Assembly: GCA_041551965.1 (NCBI GenBank)
Contig: JBFELU010000001.1
Coordinates: 1-64,000 of the forward strand
From: JBFELU01 sp041551965
GTDB taxonomy: Bacteria; Actinomycetota; Acidimicrobiia; Spongiisociales; UBA11373
Reading direction: 5' to 3'
DNA length: 64,000 nucleotides
The notes under the pieces were generated by a model that had not been told where the DNA came from, did not search any database, and worked only from the letters and a program-made list of their open reading frames with translations. Position numbers and translations under genes: made by a program. Shown here piece after piece: positions 50,133-59,708 of the stretch. Position 1 is the stretch's first letter. Each line of letters begins with the position of its first letter.

Positions 50133-50402
50133 ATGATTGCCAGGAAGATCGTGGTCGAGGGGATCGTGCAGGGAGTCGGGTTTCGCTGGGCGACTCGAGA
50201 CGAGGCCGTCCGGCTCGGCATCGCCGGATGGGTTCGCAACCGCTCCGACGGCTCGGTCGAGGCCCATGTCGAGGGACCACCCAACGTGGTCGAAGCGATG
50301 CTCGATTGGCTGAGCCGGGGACCGATCGGATCGGTGGTCGCCTCGGTCTCGGTCGAAGCCGTGGACCCGGGGGGTCTCGAGGGTTTTCGTGTCGTTCGCT
50401 GA
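50133..50402 (+). CDS. acyP: Acylphosphatase
   Basis: The product is 89 residues. VEGIVQGVGFRWATRDEA carries the phosphate-binding loop and catalytic arginine, and GWVRNRSDGSVEAHVEG contains the catalytic asparagine. It hydrolyses acyl phosphates. It starts directly after the lipoprotein stop and precedes smc, the usual actinobacterial order. Confidence 0.94.
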   Translation: MIARKIVVEGIVQGVGFRWATRDEAVRLGIAGWVRNRSDGSVEAHVEGPPNVVEAMLDWLSRGPIGSVVASVSVEAVDPGGLEGFRVVR

Positions 50403-50428
50403 ATCCCAGCCGTGTGATTCTCGGGTGA

Positions 50429-50434
50429 TAGCCT
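50429..50434 (+). promoter_or_regulatory. Putative leaderless -10 box TAGCCT for smc
   Basis: TAGCCT ends ten bases before GTG 50445. Confidence 0.4.
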
Positions 50435-50444
50435 GGGCAAACCG

Positions 50445-53400
50445 GTGCATCTGAAGACGCTTTCGCTCGTCGGCTTCAAGTCGTTCGCCGACCGGACCCG
50501 GCTCGTGTTCGAGCCGGGGGTGACGGTGATCGTCGGCCCCAACGGGACCGGGAAGTCGAACATCGTCGACGCCATCGCATGGGTGATGGGCACCCAGGCT
50601 GCGAGCGCGCTCCGCAGTGAACGAATGGAAGACGTCATCTTTGCGGGGACTGCGCTGCGCTCTGCGACGGCACGAGCCGAGGTCGCGCTCACCTTCGACA
50701 ACGAGAGCCGCCGTCTGCCCCTCGATCTGCCGGAGATCACCGTCACCCGGCGTCTCCATCGCGACGGTACCTCCGACTACGAAATCAACGGAACACCCTG
50801 CCGGCTGCTCGATATCCAGGAGTTGCTCTCCGACGGTGGGATCGGGCGGCACCAACACGTCATCGTCGGACAGGGCAGGGTGGAGGGCATCCTCAACGCC
50901 GGTCCCGAGGAGCACCGGGCCGTGATCGAGGAGGCGGCCGGGGTCATCAAGCACCGGCAGAGACGGGATCGGGCCCTCCGTCGGCTCGAGGCCACCGAGG
51001 TGGATGTGCAGCGCCTCGAGGACCTGCTCGCCGAGCAACAGCGGAGAATGCGTCCCCTGCGCCGTCAGGCGAGGGCGGCAGAACGGTACGACGAGGCAAA
51101 GGCCGAGTGGCGCGCGCTGCGGCTCTGGCTGGGGGGCGAACGGCTGCGCGCCATCCGGGGCCGCCTCGAGCATCTCGGTCGCGAGCAGGCTACGGCCGAG
51201 AAGGCCGCCGAGACGGCGACCGCTCGCCTCGAGTCGATCGACGAGTCGCTCGGAGATCTCGCGGCAGCCGCCGGCGATATGGGCAAGGCCCTGGACCGCG
51301 ACACGACCGCCGCCGCCCGCTTGGAGACGACGCTCGAGCGGTTGCAGCGTATCGCCATGGTGGCTCGGGAACGGGGCGGCAATCTGCGGCGACGGATGGA
51401 GGGCCTCGAACATCGGCGCCGCGACCTCGACGTCGAGGCTTCCGACATCGAGCGGGATCTCGAGCGGTCCCGCGGCCAGGCCGTCGGCCTCGGTGCCCGG
51501 CTCGAGCGGTGCGAGGTGGCTCTTCGCGCGCTCGAGGACGAGGAGCGATCGCTCACCGAGGAGCACGGCCTTTCCGCCGAAGGGGTGACGGCCCGGCTTC
51601 GGGGAGAACTGGCCGCTCTCGATGCCGCCCACCGTCGCGATGACCAAGAGGTCGCCGAGATCCGGCGGCGGCTCGAGGTCGTCGAGGAACGGCTCACCGA
51701 GGACGACGCCGAGGCCGCGGATCTCAATCAACGCATCACGACCGCCGATGCCGGAGTCGACGACGTCCGGCGGCGCTACGAACGAGCGGCCGCTCATCGT
51801 GAGGAAGTGCAGGCGGCCCTGACTTCGGCGGAGGAACAGGCGGTGGCGGCCCAGACGGCCCTCGCCTCAGCCGAAGCCCGCCTGGAGGTGGTGCTGGCAT
51901 ACGGTGCCGATGCCGCCACAGACCGCCTCGGCGACTTCGAGAGCGTGATCGGCCCGGTCCTCGAACTCGTGTCGGTGCCCTCCGGTTTGGCCGCCGCCGT
52001 CCATGCGGCGCTCGGCCCGTGGAGCGGCGCCGTCGTCGTTGCTGATTCGGAGGCTTTCGGGCCTGCGATGGAGCTCGCCGGTAGCGGGGCTCTCGTCGCC
52101 GCCGACGCGTCGGCGGCGGATGTCGCCGTCGCCTCCCTGGTCGACCACCTCGACCCGGGTCCCCATCGTCGGCTCATGGAAGCGTTGTTGGGCGACGTGG
52201 CGCTGGTGGAGACGTGGCGGGAAGGGCTCTCGCTGGTGCGCAGTGGGGGGGCGGCCAGGGCGGTGACACCGTCGGGGGACCTGATCACGCCGTTCGGGGT
52301 CCGGCTGGCGGGAGAGCTCGAGTCGCCCGATGCGGTCCGAGGCCTCGTCGATCGAGCCGGCAGCGAGGCGGCGCGGGCGACCAGCCGACTGACCGTGGCC
52401 CGACGAGGGTTCGAGGATTCCCGAGCCGACGAACGGGCCGCCCTCGAGGAGCTCGAGGCGATCGAGACCCGAATCTCGGGTGCGGCGGAGGCTCTGCGGC
52501 TCGTGGAACGGTCCCGGTCCGAGTCGGAGGCTGAACGGTCCCGGCTCGCGGCACGGCTCTCCACCCTGGAGGAGACCGCCGTCGGCCGATCAGAGCGAAT
52601 CGGCGACCTACGTCGCCGGCTCGACGCTTTCGAAGGCGAGGAAGCCGAACGGCAGGCGGCCTGGGAGGCGGTGACGGCGCGCCGGGTGGAAGTCGGATCC
52701 CGTCTCGACGACGTTCGGCGGGATCGGGAGGAGACGACCGCCGGCCTGGCCGCCGTCGAAGAGCGGATTCGGCTGCTGGAGCAGCGAGCCACCGAGGTGT
52801 CGGCCGCTCGGGAGGGTTTGGCATTGCAGCCGACCGACACCGGACCGGTGGAGCGGCTCGTGACAATCGAGGGACGGGCACGAGCTGCACTGGCTGCGGT
52901 GCAGCATCACCTGAGCGTCCTCCGGCAGCGGCAACGGGAACTCCGCTCTTCGGCCGGTGCCGCGGGGGCCCGGCTCGAGGCGGCGCATGCCGAGCGGGAT
53001 CGGCTTTCCTCGATCATCACGGAGGCGCGAGAGCGAATCGGCCAAGGGGCGATCGAGATCGCCGAGTTGCGGGTTCGCGACGAAGCCGAAGCCGAGGGCT
53101 TGCGTCGCGATGTCGATGCGGAGGCCGCGGAGGCGTTGGCGGCGCCCCCGTGTGAGCTCCCCGATGGAGCCGACGGGTGGGAGCACGCCGCATCACTCGA
53201 GGCCCGGATCAAGCGCCTGGGCCCGGTCAACCCGCTCGCCGCCGCCGAATACCGGGAGCTGGCCGAGCGCGCAGAATTCCTCGAGGGACAACTCGCCGAC
53301 CTGGCGAGTTCTCGGAGCGACCTCGGCAAGGTGATCGCGGCGCTCGACGGTGAGATCGGGAGGCTGTTCGGTGAGGCGTTTGTCGAGATATCCGGCCGTT

Positions 53401-53831
53401 TCGAGGAGAACTTCTCGCTGCTCTTCCCCGGTGGATCCGGCCGGCTGTCCCTCACCGATCCCGACCACCCGCTCACCACCGGCGTGCAGGTCCATGCCCA
53501 ACCGATGGGCAAGAAGATCGGGAAGCTCAGCCTCCTGTCGGGTGGCGAGCGCTCGTTGGCGGCCCTCGCTTTCCTGTTTGCGGTCTTCCGCGCCCGACCC
53601 AGCCCCTTCTACGTCCTCGATGAGGTCGAGGCGGCACTCGACGACGCCAACCTGCATCGATTCATTCGGCTCGTGTCGACCCTGCGGGACTCCTCGCAGC
53701 TGGTCGTCGTCACCCACCAGCAGCAGACGATGGAGGCGGCGGATCTCCTCTACGGGGTGACGATGGAGCCCGGGGAGTCCTCCAGAGTGTTGGCCAAGCG
53801 AATGACTCCGGCGGGTCTGGAGTCGGCGTGA
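50445..53831 (+). CDS. smc: Chromosome segregation ATPase SMC
   Basis: The product is 1128 residues, slightly short for SMC. LKTLSLVGFKSFADRTRL and VGPNGTGKSNIVDAIAWVMG are the N-terminal head, with Walker A near residue 31. Two coiled-coil arms flank a hinge at about 490-600 (VIGPVLELVSVPSGLAAAV). The C-terminal head has LSLLSGGERSLAALAFLFA and FYVLDEVEAALDDAN. It organises and segregates the chromosome with ScpAB, which is not in this window. Its stop overlaps ftsY (GTGA). Confidence 0.96.
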   Translation: MHLKTLSLVGFKSFADRTRLVFEPGVTVIVGPNGTGKSNIVDAIAWVMGTQAASALRSERMEDVIFAGTALRSATARAEVALTFDNESRRLPLDLPEITVTRRLHRDGTSDYEINGTPCRLLDIQELLSDGGIGRHQHVIVGQGRVEGILNAGPEEHRAVIEEAAGVIKHRQRRDRALRRLEATEVDVQRLEDLLAEQQRRMRPLRRQARAAERYDEAKAEWRALRLWLGGERLRAIRGRLEHLGREQATAEKAAETATARLESIDESLGDLAAAAGDMGKALDRDTTAAARLETTLERLQRIAMVARERGGNLRRRMEGLEHRRRDLDVEASDIERDLERSRGQAVGLGARLERCEVALRALEDEERSLTEEHGLSAEGVTARLRGELAALDAAHRRDDQEVAEIRRRLEVVEERLTEDDAEAADLNQRITTADAGVDDVRRRYERAAAHREEVQAALTSAEEQAVAAQTALASAEARLEVVLAYGADAATDRLGDFESVIGPVLELVSVPSGLAAAVHAALGPWSGAVVVADSEAFGPAMELAGSGALVAADASAADVAVASLVDHLDPGPHRRLMEALLGDVALVETWREGLSLVRSGGAARAVTPSGDLITPFGVRLAGELESPDAVRGLVDRAGSEAARATSRLTVARRGFEDSRADERAALEELEAIETRISGAAEALRLVERSRSESEAERSRLAARLSTLEETAVGRSERIGDLRRRLDAFEGEEAERQAAWEAVTARRVEVGSRLDDVRRDREETTAGLAAVEERIRLLEQRATEVSAAREGLALQPTDTGPVERLVTIEGRARAALAAVQHHLSVLRQRQRELRSSAGAAGARLEAAHAERDRLSSIITEARERIGQGAIEIAELRVRDEAEAEGLRRDVDAEAAEALAAPPCELPDGADGWEHAASLEARIKRLGPVNPLAAAEYRELAERAEFLEGQLADLASSRSDLGKVIAALDGEIGRLFGEAFVEISGRFEENFSLLFPGGSGRLSLTDPDHPLTTGVQVHAQPMGKKIGKLSLLSGGERSLAALAFLFAVFRARPSPFYVLDEVEAALDDANLHRFIRLVSTLRDSSQLVVVTHQQQTMEAADLLYGVTMEPGESSRVLAKRMTPAGLESA

Positions 53832-54811
53832 TCATCGCGCTGGTGGCGGCGGCCGCCGTCATCGTGATCGTGGTGCTGATCTGGGCTCTTCGACGGCATG
53901 GGAGAACGTTGCCGCGGCCCGCCGCCGCGGCCGGGGATTTCGGTGCCGGTCTCGCGCCGACCAGGCGGGCCATGCGGGAGCGCCTCGGCGCACTGCTCGG
54001 CCGGGAGCTCGACTCGGTCGTGCTCGGAGACCTCGAACGCGTGCTCCTGGCGGCGGACGTCGGGCCGGCGGCAACCGCCGAGATCATCGGCTCCCTGCGT
54101 GCGGAACGGCCGGACGGCCGAGACGATGCCGACACCGCGCTCCGCCGCCTGTTGCTCGGATCGTTCCGAGACGTCCCGAGAGAGCTCCGTCTCTCCGGGG
54201 ACCCGGCCATCGTCGTCGTGGTGGGCGTCAACGGATCCGGGAAGACGACGACGGCGGCCAAACTGGGAGCCCGGCTCGTCGGCGACGGTCTCAGCGTCCT
54301 TCTCGGGGCGGCCGACACCTACCGGGCGGCGGCCGCGGAGCAGTTGCGCTCCTGGGCGGAGCGGCTCGGCCTGGAAGCCGTGGCGGGGCAACCGGGCGCC
54401 GATCCGGCCTCGGTGGCATTCGACGCATATCGGGCCGCTGCGGCCCGCGGGAATCGGGTTCTGATCGTGGACACAGCGGGGAGGCTGCAGTCGAAGCAGA
54501 ACCTCATGGACGAACTTGCCAAGATCGTGCGGGTGCTGGGTCGCGAGGGGGGTGAGGTGGGCGAGGTTCTGCTGGTGTTGGATGGCACCGGTGGCCAGAA
54601 CGGCATCGCTCAGGCTCGGGCCTTCACGGAGGCGGTCGGTGTGACGGGTCTGGTGGTGACCAAGCTCGACGGAACGGCGCGGGGCGGCATTGCGATCGCC
54701 GTCGAGCGCGAACTCGGTATTCCGGTGAAGTACGTTGGAGTCGGTGAGGGCCCGGGTGACCTCCTCCCGTTCGAGGCCCATGCCTTCGTCGACGCACTCC
54801 TGGGGGTCTGA
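53828..54811 (+). CDS. ftsY: Signal recognition particle receptor FtsY
   Basis: The product is 327 residues. Residues 2-22 form a transmembrane helix, the actinobacterial substitute for the acidic A domain. The N domain spans about 40-115. The G domain has VVGVNGSGKTTTAAKL near 131, GAADTYRAAAAEQL, IVDTAGRLQSKQNL, and VTKLDGTARGGIAI. It docks ribosome-SRP complexes at the membrane; Ffh is encoded at 60397-61737. It follows smc with a 4-base overlap and overlaps cdd by one base. Confidence 0.96.
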   Translation: MIIALVAAAAVIVIVVLIWALRRHGRTLPRPAAAAGDFGAGLAPTRRAMRERLGALLGRELDSVVLGDLERVLLAADVGPAATAEIIGSLRAERPDGRDDADTALRRLLLGSFRDVPRELRLSGDPAIVVVVGVNGSGKTTTAAKLGARLVGDGLSVLLGAADTYRAAAAEQLRSWAERLGLEAVAGQPGADPASVAFDAYRAAAARGNRVLIVDTAGRLQSKQNLMDELAKIVRVLGREGGEVGEVLLVLDGTGGQNGIAQARAFTEAVGVTGLVVTKLDGTARGGIAIAVERELGIPVKYVGVGEGPGDLLPFEAHAFVDALLGV

Positions 54812-55188
54812 TGAACGACGAACTCGTTGCGGAGGCCAGACGGGCCGCGCTGAATGCCTACGTTCCCTATTCGGGGTTCCGGGTCGGCGCCGTCGTGATC
54901 GACGACGAGGGCAACCGGTACCACGGGGCCAATGTGGAGAACTCCGCATATGGGGCCACCATCTGTGCGGAAGCCACGGCGATTGCCCATGCGGTCGCTT
55001 CCGGGGGACGCAAGCTCACCACGGTGGCGGTGGCCTGCATCGATGCCGAGGAGGCTAAGTATCCGTGCGGCAACTGCCGTCAGATGATGAGGGAATTCGA
55101 TGTTGATCGAGTGATCGTGGACGGCCCCGATGGCGCGGTGGAGCACACGCTCGACGAGATCCTTCCGTACGGATTCCGGCTGTCGTGA
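54811..55188 (+). CDS. cdd: Cytidine deaminase
   Basis: The product is 125 residues. NAYVPYSGFRVGAVV, TICAEATAIAHAV (Cys and Glu of the zinc site) and KYPCGNCRQMMREF (the other two zinc cysteines) are complete. It deaminates cytidine to uridine, feeding the uracil salvage genes on the opposite strand at 57-60 kb. Confidence 0.95.
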   Translation: MNDELVAEARRAALNAYVPYSGFRVGAVVIDDEGNRYHGANVENSAYGATICAEATAIAHAVASGGRKLTTVAVACIDAEEAKYPCGNCRQMMREFDVDRVIVDGPDGAVEHTLDEILPYGFRLS

Positions 55189-55487
55189 AGGGACGAGTCA
55201 AGCGACGGGCCCGGGCTCCCGATAGCCGGTCTATGACATTGGCCCGAACCCAGGACTGGAAGGTGACGCCCGCCTACCGGCTGTTGCTGCGGGTGGCGTG
55301 GGTCGCCGCAATCGGGGCGATCTACCTCGTCGTGGTGGCGGCGATCATGGGAGTGGAGCGAGCCTGGTGGGCTGCGGCCGGCCTGGCCGCGCTGGCGCTG
55401 GCCATCGGTGCGTTCCTCCCCGAGCCGGTGCCGCGGCAGTTCATCACCGGCGGGCGCAACCACATCGACACCCGCCGCTCCTCCTAG
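55185..55487 (+). CDS. Small membrane protein of unknown function
   Basis: The product is 100 residues. A basic N-terminus is followed by two hydrophobic helices at about 32-54 and 60-80, then a short tail. GTG 55185 overlaps the cdd stop by 4 bases, so it is probably cotranscribed. No family is recognised. Confidence 0.6.
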   Translation: MKGRVKRRARAPDSRSMTLARTQDWKVTPAYRLLLRVAWVAAIGAIYLVVVAAIMGVERAWWAAAGLAALALAIGAFLPEPVPRQFITGGRNHIDTRRSS

Positions 55488-55500
55488 GGCTTCGGGCCGA

Positions 55501-56442
55501 TCAGCCCCGGGCCTTGAGCGCCTCCAGCAGCTGGGGCAGGATCTTGTGCACGTCACCCACGATGCCGAGGTCGGAGATGCCGAAGATCGGTGCCTCCTCG
55601 TCTTTGTTCACCGAGATGATCGTGCCGGCGTCCTTCATGCCGACCGCGTGCTGCATGGCCCCGCTGATGCCGAGGGCCACGTAGACGCCCGGCTTGACGG
55701 TCTTCCCGGTCTGGCCGACCTGGAGGGAATAGGGGACCCAGCCCGCATCGACGACGGCCCGGGTGGCGCCGACCGCCGCCCCGAGGAGCCCGGCGAGTTC
55801 CTCGATGCCCCCGAATGCCTCCTCGGTGCCCATCCCGCGGCCGCCGGACACGACGATGTTGGCCTCTTCCAGCTTCGGCCCGGTTGCCGGCTCCTCATGC
55901 CGTTCGACGATGGTGGCCGGCCCCGGCTCGGGCATCGCGACCGGCACCACCTCCGGTGCTGCCTCGCCTCCCGGCTCGGCGGCGAAGGACTTCGGTCGCA
56001 CGATGGCGATCCAGGGGCCCTCGCCGTCGAAGGCGGTTTCGACGATGGTGGTGCCTCCCAGGATCTCGTTCATCACCCGGACGCCGCCCCCCTCGACGGC
56101 GATGTCCACCGCTCCGGCGAGCACGGGGCGATCGAGCCGGGCGCTGAGGCGACCGGCTACGTCGCGGTCGGTGTAGCCCTGACCGAAGAGCAGCAGATCG
56201 GGCCCGTGCTCGGCAACCAGGTCGCCGAGGGCGGCCGTGACACCTGCCGCCGGCAGTGCGTCGCCGGGATCGATGTGAAACACCCTGCTCGCTCCATGAG
56301 AACCGAGGGCCGCGACGGTGTCGTCGGATGCAGGCCCGGCGTACACGACGGCGAGGTCGCCGTCGAAGGAGCGCGCCTTCGTCAGGATCTCGAGTGCCGT
56401 GGAGGTGGCGCCCGCCTCGTCGGTGAAGACCCAGGTCTGCAT
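55501..56442 (-). CDS. etfA: Electron transfer flavoprotein, alpha subunit
   Basis: The product is 313 residues. The FAD domain carries LQVGQTGKTVKPGVYVALG, ISGAMQHAVGM and IISVNKDEEAPIFGISDLGIVGD. The N-terminal half is the ETF alpha/beta fold. It passes electrons from acyl-CoA or other dehydrogenases to the respiratory chain. ATG 56442 is one base after the etfB stop. Confidence 0.95.
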   Translation of the reverse strand: MQTWVFTDEAGATSTALEILTKARSFDGDLAVVYAGPASDDTVAALGSHGASRVFHIDPGDALPAAGVTAALGDLVAEHGPDLLLFGQGYTDRDVAGRLSARLDRPVLAGAVDIAVEGGGVRVMNEILGGTTIVETAFDGEGPWIAIVRPKSFAAEPGGEAAPEVVPVAMPEPGPATIVERHEEPATGPKLEEANIVVSGGRGMGTEEAFGGIEELAGLLGAAVGATRAVVDAGWVPYSLQVGQTGKTVKPGVYVALGISGAMQHAVGMKDAGTIISVNKDEEAPIFGISDLGIVGDVHKILPQLLEALKARG

Positions 56443-56443
56443 G

Positions 56444-57220
56444 TCAGATCACCTTCGTTTCTTCGAGGATCTTGACGATCTCGAGATAGGCCTCGCCTTC
56501 ATCGGTGACCAGACGGCCGGCTTCACGGGCCGGCGCGGGACGCACGCCGGTGATGGTCTGTCGGGAGCCCCCGACCCCGACCGATTCCGGCGAGACCCCG
56601 AGGTCGCCCAGCGAGGGCTGATCGATCGGCTTCTGCTTGGCGGCCATGATCCCCTTGAACGTCGGGTAGCGGGGTTCGACCGCACCCGATGTCACCGACA
56701 CAACGGCCGGGAGCGGGCACTCGACGACGTCGTATCCGTCTGCAGTCTGCCGCTCGATCCGGAGGGACCCGTCGCCGATCTCGATCTTGCGGGCGAAGGT
56801 CAGAGCGGGCAAACCGAGCAGCTCGGCAAGCTGCTGCGGCACGACGCCGGTGTAGCCGTCGGTCGACTCGGTTCCCGTGATGACGAGGTCGGGGCCCTCG
56901 GGCCCGATGGCGGCCGCCAGCACCTTGGCGGTGGGCAGTGCTCCCGACCCGCGCAGCGCGGCGTCGTCGACGACGATGGCGCGGTCGGCACCCATGGCGA
57001 GGGCCTGACGGATGCCCTGGAGGCTGCCGGTCGGCCCCATCGAGACGAGCACGATCTCCGCGTCACCGGCCTCGGCGATCTGCAAAGCCAACTCGACGCC
57101 GTAGCGGTCGGTGTCGTCGAGGACTTGCTCCTGGGGCCGGACGACGAAGTGGGTCTCGGCATCGAGCTCGTACGGTGTGTTCGGATCGGGTATCTGCTTC
57201 ACGCAGACGGCGATCTTCAT
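56444..57220 (-). CDS. etfB: Electron transfer flavoprotein, beta subunit
   Basis: The product is 258 residues. ICVKQIPDPNTPYELDA is the signature start, ELALQIAEAGDAEIVLVSMG binds AMP, and DLVITGTESTDGYTGVVPQQLAELLGLP is the recognition region. GAGAGGAGGGT before ATG 57220 is a strong ribosome binding site, and TAGCAT on the minus strand is a likely -10. It forms a two-gene operon with etfA; no ETF-ubiquinone oxidoreductase gene is adjacent. Confidence 0.95.
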   Translation of the reverse strand: MKIAVCVKQIPDPNTPYELDAETHFVVRPQEQVLDDTDRYGVELALQIAEAGDAEIVLVSMGPTGSLQGIRQALAMGADRAIVVDDAALRGSGALPTAKVLAAAIGPEGPDLVITGTESTDGYTGVVPQQLAELLGLPALTFARKIEIGDGSLRIERQTADGYDVVECPLPAVVSVTSGAVEPRYPTFKGIMAAKQKPIDQPSLGDLGVSPESVGVGGSRQTITGVRPAPAREAGRLVTDEGEAYLEIVKILEETKVI

Positions 57221-57283
57221 GACCCTCCTCTCTCGTGGCGCCGATGCTAGGCCATCGCCGCCGGGGCTCCATCGGGTGCGTAC

Positions 57284-58114
57284 TCAGCTCCGAGCGGCCA
57301 GATATTCGAGCAGCCGGTCGAGGAGGGTCGTGAAACGATCCCTGGCTTCAGCTGCCGTTTTTTGGACCTCATCGTGGCTCGGGGGTGTCGCCGAGGTCCC
57401 GGCCGCGAAATTGGTGACGAGCGAGATGCCGAGTACGTCGGCGCCCATATGGCGGGCGGCTATGGCTTCGGGCACCGTCGACATGCCGACCAGGTCGGCG
57501 CCGAGACGCTTGGCCATCTGCACCTCCGCCGGCGTCTCGTAGCTGGGGCCGAGAAACCAGGCATAGACACCCTCGGCGAGGTCGACGCTGACGGCGGCCG
57601 CCGCTTCGCGAGCCAACTCCCGAAGGCCCGGCGCGTACACCGTGTTCATGTCGGGGAATCGCGGGCCGAGCCGATCGTCGTTGGCTCCGACCAGCGGATT
57701 GCGACCGGTGAGGTTGAGATGATCGGAGATGAGCACGAGATCTCCCGGTGCCAGGCCGTCGCCCACACCGCCGGCCGCATTGGTGAGCATCACGGTGTCG
57801 CATCCGGCCAGGACGGCACAGCGGACGCCGAAGACGATGTCCTCCATGGGCCATCCCTCGTAGGTGTGGACCCTCCCTGCGAGGATCAGGACTCCCTTGC
57901 CGCCGATGACGGCCGACACCAGGCTTCCCCGGTGGCCCTCGACCGCCGGCACCGGGAAGCCGGGGATCGAGTCATAGGGGAGTTCGGTAGCCTCGGGGAG
58001 CCGGGCCGCATACCCGCTGAGACCGGAGCCGAGGACGACGGCGATGTGGTGTCGGTCCCGTCCGGTTCCGTCGGCGATGGCGGCGACTGCGGTCTTGAGT
58101 TCGTCGTAGGTCAT
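57284..58114 (-). CDS. punA: Purine nucleoside phosphorylase
   Basis: The product is 276 residues, the trimeric high-molecular-weight type. AVVLGSGLSGYAARL is the phosphate-binding start, GRVHTYEGWPMEDIVFGVR is the PNP signature, and LTNAAGGV and VGMSTVPEAIAARHMGADVLGISLVTNFAAG complete the active site. It splits purine nucleosides with phosphate. ATG 58114 overlaps the deoA stop (ATGA). Confidence 0.94.
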   Translation of the reverse strand: MTYDELKTAVAAIADGTGRDRHHIAVVLGSGLSGYAARLPEATELPYDSIPGFPVPAVEGHRGSLVSAVIGGKGVLILAGRVHTYEGWPMEDIVFGVRCAVLAGCDTVMLTNAAGGVGDGLAPGDLVLISDHLNLTGRNPLVGANDDRLGPRFPDMNTVYAPGLRELAREAAAAVSVDLAEGVYAWFLGPSYETPAEVQMAKRLGADLVGMSTVPEAIAARHMGADVLGISLVTNFAAGTSATPPSHDEVQKTAAEARDRFTTLLDRLLEYLAARS

Positions 58115-59415
58115 CGGACATCTCCGTAGACGAGCGGCGTGCCGAGGTGCTCGGAGATCTCGAAGGCGCCTTCGATCATCGGGAGAGAATCGGCAAGCTT
58201 GCCCTCGTCGTTCCAGAAGATACGGGCGACCGCTTGACCTGCTGTCACCTCGTCCCCCGTCTTGACCTCGACCGCAATCCCGACGGCGGGATCGATGTCG
58301 TCGTCCTTGCGTTCGCGACCCGCGCCGAGCCGCAGGGCGGCGCTGCCGATGTCGAAGGCGTCGATGCGGGCTACGTATCCGGCCCTCGGGGCGCGGACGA
58401 CGTGCTCGTTCTCGGCCTGTGGGAGCAAGGAGGGGTCGTGGAGAACGGCCGGGTCGCCCCCCTGGGCGATGGTGACCTGCTCCAGCTTCTCGAAAGCGGC
58501 TCCTGTGCGGACCGCCCTTTCGAGGCGCTGGCGGGCGTCGCCGCGTTGCGATTCGATCCCAGCGAGCATCAGCATCTCCTCACCGAGCCGGTACACGACC
58601 TCCACGAGATCCCGGGGACCGCCGCCGCGGAGCACGTCGATCGACTCGGCGATCTCGTTGGCGTTACCGACCATCCGACCCAACGGCTGGTTCATGTCCG
58701 TGAGTACTGCCACCACAGGCGTGCCTTGTGCTTTCCCGATTCCAACCATCGTCTCTGCGAGGAGGCGAGCCCGGTCGAGGTCCTTCATGAAAGCGCCGCG
58801 GCCGACCTTGACGTCGAGCACGAGGCCGCCCAGGCCGACGGCGAGCTTCTTCGACATGATCGAGGAGGCGATCAACGGAATGGATGGGACCGAGCCGGTT
58901 GCATCTCGAAGCGCGTAGATGGCGCCGTCGGCCGGCGCCAGCGACCCCGACTGTCCGGCGAGGACCAAACCGGTTTGCTCCACGACGGATACGAACTCGC
59001 TGGGTGAGAGGCTGGTGCGGAACCCCGGAATCGACTCCAACTTGTCGACCGTGCCCCCGGTGTGCCCGAGGCCCCGCCCGCTCATCATCGGGACGGCCGC
59101 GCCGCAGGCGGCCACCATCGGCGCCAAGGGGATGCTCACCTTGTCGCCCACCCCGCCGGTGGAGTGCTTGTCGACCTTGGGGGCATCGATGTGGGAGAGG
59201 TCGAGGACCTCGCCGGAGTGGAGCATGGCGTCGGTCCACACAGCGAGTTCGGTTCCGTCGAGCCCTTCCTTGAAGACCGCCATCAACATGGCGGCCATCT
59301 GGTAGTCGGGGAGGTTGCCGATCGTGTACTCGGCGATGATCCAGCGGATCTCCTCGCCGCGCAAGACACCACCGTCGCGCTTGCGTTCGATGAGTTGCCG
59401 GAAGCTGAACGCCAT
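58111..59415 (-). CDS. deoA: Thymidine / pyrimidine-nucleoside phosphorylase
   Basis: The product is 434 residues. KVDKHSTGGVGDKVSIPLAPM is the phosphate-binding signature, SGRGLGHTGGTVDKLESI the second, and SSIMSKKLAVGLGGLVLDVKVGRGAFMK the third. It releases thymine or uracil from nucleosides. ATG 59415 is the family-consistent start; the frame is open far upstream but overlaps atl and upp there. It is third in the upp-atl-deoA-punA run. Confidence 0.95.
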   Translation of the reverse strand: MAFSFRQLIERKRDGGVLRGEEIRWIIAEYTIGNLPDYQMAAMLMAVFKEGLDGTELAVWTDAMLHSGEVLDLSHIDAPKVDKHSTGGVGDKVSIPLAPMVAACGAAVPMMSGRGLGHTGGTVDKLESIPGFRTSLSPSEFVSVVEQTGLVLAGQSGSLAPADGAIYALRDATGSVPSIPLIASSIMSKKLAVGLGGLVLDVKVGRGAFMKDLDRARLLAETMVGIGKAQGTPVVAVLTDMNQPLGRMVGNANEIAESIDVLRGGGPRDLVEVVYRLGEEMLMLAGIESQRGDARQRLERAVRTGAAFEKLEQVTIAQGGDPAVLHDPSLLPQAENEHVVRAPRAGYVARIDAFDIGSAALRLGAGRERKDDDIDPAVGIAVEVKTGDEVTAGQAVARIFWNDEGKLADSLPMIEGAFEISEHLGTPLVYGDVR

Positions 59416-59429
59416 GCCGATCCTCCTCG

Positions 59430-59708
59430 CTACGTTCCCAGAGATACTCTGTCGGAACGGGTGAACACTACGCCTTCGGCCTCGAGCCTCCTGCGATGCT
59501 CCTCCTCGCCACCCGGTACCAGGCGACCGGATGCCGCTACCACTCGCCACCAGGGAAGGCCGGTCGAGTGCCGCAAGAGGCTCCCCACCGCCCGGGCCGC
59601 CCCGGGATACCCCGCCTCGGCGGCGACCTCGCCGTAGGTGCTGACCTCTCCCGGTTCCAGGGCGGAGATCACCTCCCGTACCCGGGTCTCGAAGTCGTCG
59701 CCCGACAT
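59430..59708 (-). CDS. atl: Alkyltransferase-like protein (MGMT DNA-binding domain without the acceptor cysteine)
   Basis: The product is 92 residues. VREVISALEPGEVSTYGEVAAEAGYPGAARAVGSLLRH matches the winged-helix and arginine-finger region of MGMT. LPWWRVVAASGRL has Trp where the methyl-accepting Cys of PCHRV stands, the mark of ATL proteins. They bind O6-alkylguanine and flag it for nucleotide excision repair. Its ATG overlaps the upp stop by one base, an unusual place for a repair gene. Confidence 0.9.
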   Translation of the reverse strand: MSGDDFETRVREVISALEPGEVSTYGEVAAEAGYPGAARAVGSLLRHSTGLPWWRVVAASGRLVPGGEEEHRRRLEAEGVVFTRSDRVSLGT